In this document: positions 5,598 to 7,038 of the stretch, in pieces | Layout of the letters: every line of letters begins with the position of its first letter | Numbering within the stretch: the first letter of the stretch is position 1 | Origin: Ignavibacteriales bacterium | GTDB lineage: Bacteria > Bacteroidota > Ignavibacteria > UBA10030 | NCBI GenBank assembly: GCA_016207365.1 | Contig: JACQPU010000092.1 | Location: forward strand, 1 to 7,038 | DNA length: 7,038 nt | Direction of reading: 5' to 3' | Translations under genes and position numbers: made by a program | The notes under the pieces: generated by a model | The model's input: the letters and a program-made list of their open reading frames with translations, nothing else | Told to the model about the DNA's origin: nothing | Databases searched by the model: none

Positions 5598-6544
5598 GGG
5601 GTAACCACCGGACGTGGAAAGGGAATGATAATTTTCTGTTCTCCGATGTCGATGTCGATAATCCGGTCGGCAAGTCCCATCTCGGCTGCGAGGGCGCGGA
5701 GGGTCATAATGGATTGAGAAGGATCCTGATCGAACCCGTAGAACAACGTCTTGTGATGCACTGGAAGCATGTAATCGGCCTGTACGTCCTGGAAGATCAT
5801 CAACGCGCCACGGGGATGAACATGAATCCGCGATCCGATTTCCCAGGATCCACCGGGACCGATGGGAATGACCGCCAGATCGATCGAGAACCGCCGTCCG
5901 ATCTCTTTGAAAAGTTCAGTATGATAACCCGTGTCTCCTGCAAAGAAAACACTGAGATTCTTGTATTCGACGATATAACCGGTGAATCCATGATCCCGCA
6001 TCCAGGCGCCGTCGAAACCATATCGTCCGCTGAAGTGCTGAACGGGCACAGCGGTGATTCGAAGGCCCGCATCCTCAATTGCTTCCCAGGGCTCGAGCTC
6101 GTGCACAGCCCGGAAGCCGAATTCTGGTGTGTATCGCAGGGCGCCCGTGGGAATGACAAGGATTCCGTCCTTGGGCAGTTGGTCGATGCTTCCAAAACTG
6201 AAGTGGTCAAAATGCATGTGCGAAATCAGGGTCGCATCGAGTCTTGGAAGGAGGGAAGGATCGAGACCGGCTTCGATAAATCGCTTCACAACGATGCCCA
6301 CGGTTCTTGTAAACAGTGGATCGGTTATGATAAGTCTGTCGTGAAGCTGGATGAGCGCGGTGGCATGTCCCACCCAAGCAACGGCAAGCTCTGCAGAGGG
6401 CTGAACGGGCGTTGTGATGCTGGCGGGTGCCGGCGCAATCGGATCGCTGATGCGCTCCATCGACCGCGTGAACATGCGCGCGGCCCAGGTGCTGCAACCG
6501 GAGGCGAGAAACGTGAGAAGCAGGAAAGGCGCGATCCGCAACAT
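5594..6544 (-). CDS. Metallo-beta-lactamase-fold lipoprotein (UlaG/NAPE-PLD-like), copy 2
   Basis: A tandem paralogue of the next gene, 316 residues, collinear along almost its whole length (for example SGRYGFD, FFAGDTGYH, ELFKEIGRRFSIDLA occur in both). The signal peptide ends in LASGC, lipidated at C17. Metal-site residues are H60, H109/H111/D113/H114, H170, D204, H241 and H263/H264, all present. It differs from copy 1 near the late ligand (RIHVHP against RHHVDP) and in a GPGGSWEIG insert-like stretch around 229-237, so the substrates may differ. I place the start at ATG 6544, overlapping the upstream stop by one base (TGATG). An in-frame start at 6577 would add 11 residues before an already complete signal peptide and would lengthen the overlap with the upstream gene. 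The pair probably arose by tandem duplication and then diverged. Confidence 0.9.
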   Translation of the reverse strand: MLRIAPFLLLTFLASGCSTWAARMFTRSMERISDPIAPAPASITTPVQPSAELAVAWVGHATALIQLHDRLIITDPLFTRTVGIVVKRFIEAGLDPSLLPRLDATLISHMHFDHFSFGSIDQLPKDGILVIPTGALRYTPEFGFRAVHELEPWEAIEDAGLRITAVPVQHFSGRYGFDGAWMRDHGFTGYIVEYKNLSVFFAGDTGYHTELFKEIGRRFSIDLAVIPIGPGGSWEIGSRIHVHPRGALMIFQDVQADYMLPVHHKTLFYGFDQDPSQSIMTLRALAAEMGLADRIIDIDIGEQKIIIPFPRPVVTP

Positions 6545-7038
6545 CAAAATACCCGAAATTCCAATGATCCGATCCACGCCGTGGGATTGTCGGTATGTTT
6601 CACGTTGAAATGAAGCATGCCGAAAAGCGTTGACATTCCTACGATCTTGAACAAGCGTGTCCGTCCCTCGAGGCGATACACGCCGACGCCGAGATTCAAC
6701 GTAAGGTATTCTCCTCGTTCAGAGAGCGGAACAAATGCCATCAGGTGTCCCGACGACGTGAAATAGGACGGTCCAAGTTTCGTTGTGAAGATCTGGCCTG
6801 CGACCGCCAGCTCGATTGAGCCTGTGAATCGGGCTGTTGGCTCCACAATAAAAGAATACCAGGGCGAAATGTACCGGTTTATGCCAAAAGAATAGAGAAG
6901 GGGGGTGACTTCCCATTCGAATCCTAAAGCGGACGTCCGGGCGTCGTTATAGTGCGTTATATTGGGAATTGCCTGAAGGGGCAGCCATACGGAAAGCCTG
7001 TCTGCATTCCCCTCTGGGACTTGGGAATAGGCGTCAGA
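6544..7038 (-). CDS. Probable outer-membrane beta-strand protein, C-terminal 164 residues (cut by right window edge)
   Basis: The reading frame is open from the right edge of the window to a TGA at 6544-6546, giving 164 residues with no start required inside. A GTG at 6846 is only an internal codon. The sequence is rich in short alternating hydrophobic/aromatic segments (such as LTLNLGVGVYRL and GSIELAVAGQIF) separated by polar turns, and it ends in EFRVF. A terminal Phe closing a beta strand is the classic outer-membrane barrel signal. No named family is recognised. The N-terminus and any signal peptide lie outside the window. The stop overlaps the start of the lipoprotein gene as TGATG, so the two are very likely in one operon. 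A barrel is inferred from composition and the terminal Phe; a soluble periplasmic beta protein cannot be excluded. Confidence 0.7.
   Translation of the reverse strand, partial: SDAYSQVPEGNADRLSVWLPLQAIPNITHYNDARTSALGFEWEVTPLLYSFGINRYISPWYSFIVEPTARFTGSIELAVAGQIFTTKLGPSYFTSSGHLMAFVPLSERGEYLTLNLGVGVYRLEGRTRLFKIVGMSTLFGMLHFNVKHTDNPTAWIGSLEFRVF

Noticed and set aside
6545..6577. Upstream start for the second metallo-beta-lactamase lipoprotein
   Set aside because: It adds 11 residues before a complete lipoprotein signal and overlaps the upstream gene by 34 nt; the TGATG start at 6544 is simpler.
4803..6613. Several plus-strand open frames across the lipoprotein genes
   Set aside because: They are antisense shadows of two clearly homologous, motif-complete coding regions, and they lack recognisable domains.

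Overview
The window is a compact, single-direction block: every gene I can support lies on the minus strand, so it is read from the right edge to the left. Lipoprotein signal peptides, a protein with an outer-membrane-like C-terminus and an exported peptidase point to a Gram-negative bacterium of moderate GC content. Several genes have strong Shine-Dalgarno sequences. The phylum cannot be fixed from this sequence; a member of the wider Bacteroidota/Chlorobi (FCB) neighbourhood is possible, but that is only a guess.

In transcription order, the first block (7038 to 3191) holds the C-terminal part of a probable outer-membrane beta-strand protein cut by the window edge, two tandem paralogous metallo-beta-lactamase-fold lipoproteins (UlaG/NAPE-PLD-like), an exported amidohydrolase that appears to have lost its central catalytic segment, an RsbW-like HATPase anti-sigma kinase and a SpoIIAA/RsbV-like STAS anti-anti-sigma factor. 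The genes abut or overlap (TGATG, ATGA, an 11-nt overlap, a 3-nt gap), which fits one operon with translational coupling.

After a 115-nt gap comes the second block (3074 to 618): an ECF sigma factor, a membrane-anchored anti-sigma-like protein without zinc ligands (8-nt overlap), and a membrane-anchored protein made almost wholly of 30 perfectly phased nine-residue repeats. A strong rho-independent terminator (564-600) closes it. The repeat protein is the most unusual item: its place as third gene of a sigma/anti-sigma operon suggests a role in the same envelope-sensing circuit, or as its main output, but this is inference.

At the left edge, a further gene starts at 481 and runs out of the window. 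It encodes a secreted zincin-type peptidase with an HELVH motif. It has no stop codon inside the window and is easily missed.

No tRNA, rRNA, CRISPR array, insertion sequence or attachment site was seen. No gene-free stretch exceeds 300 bases.
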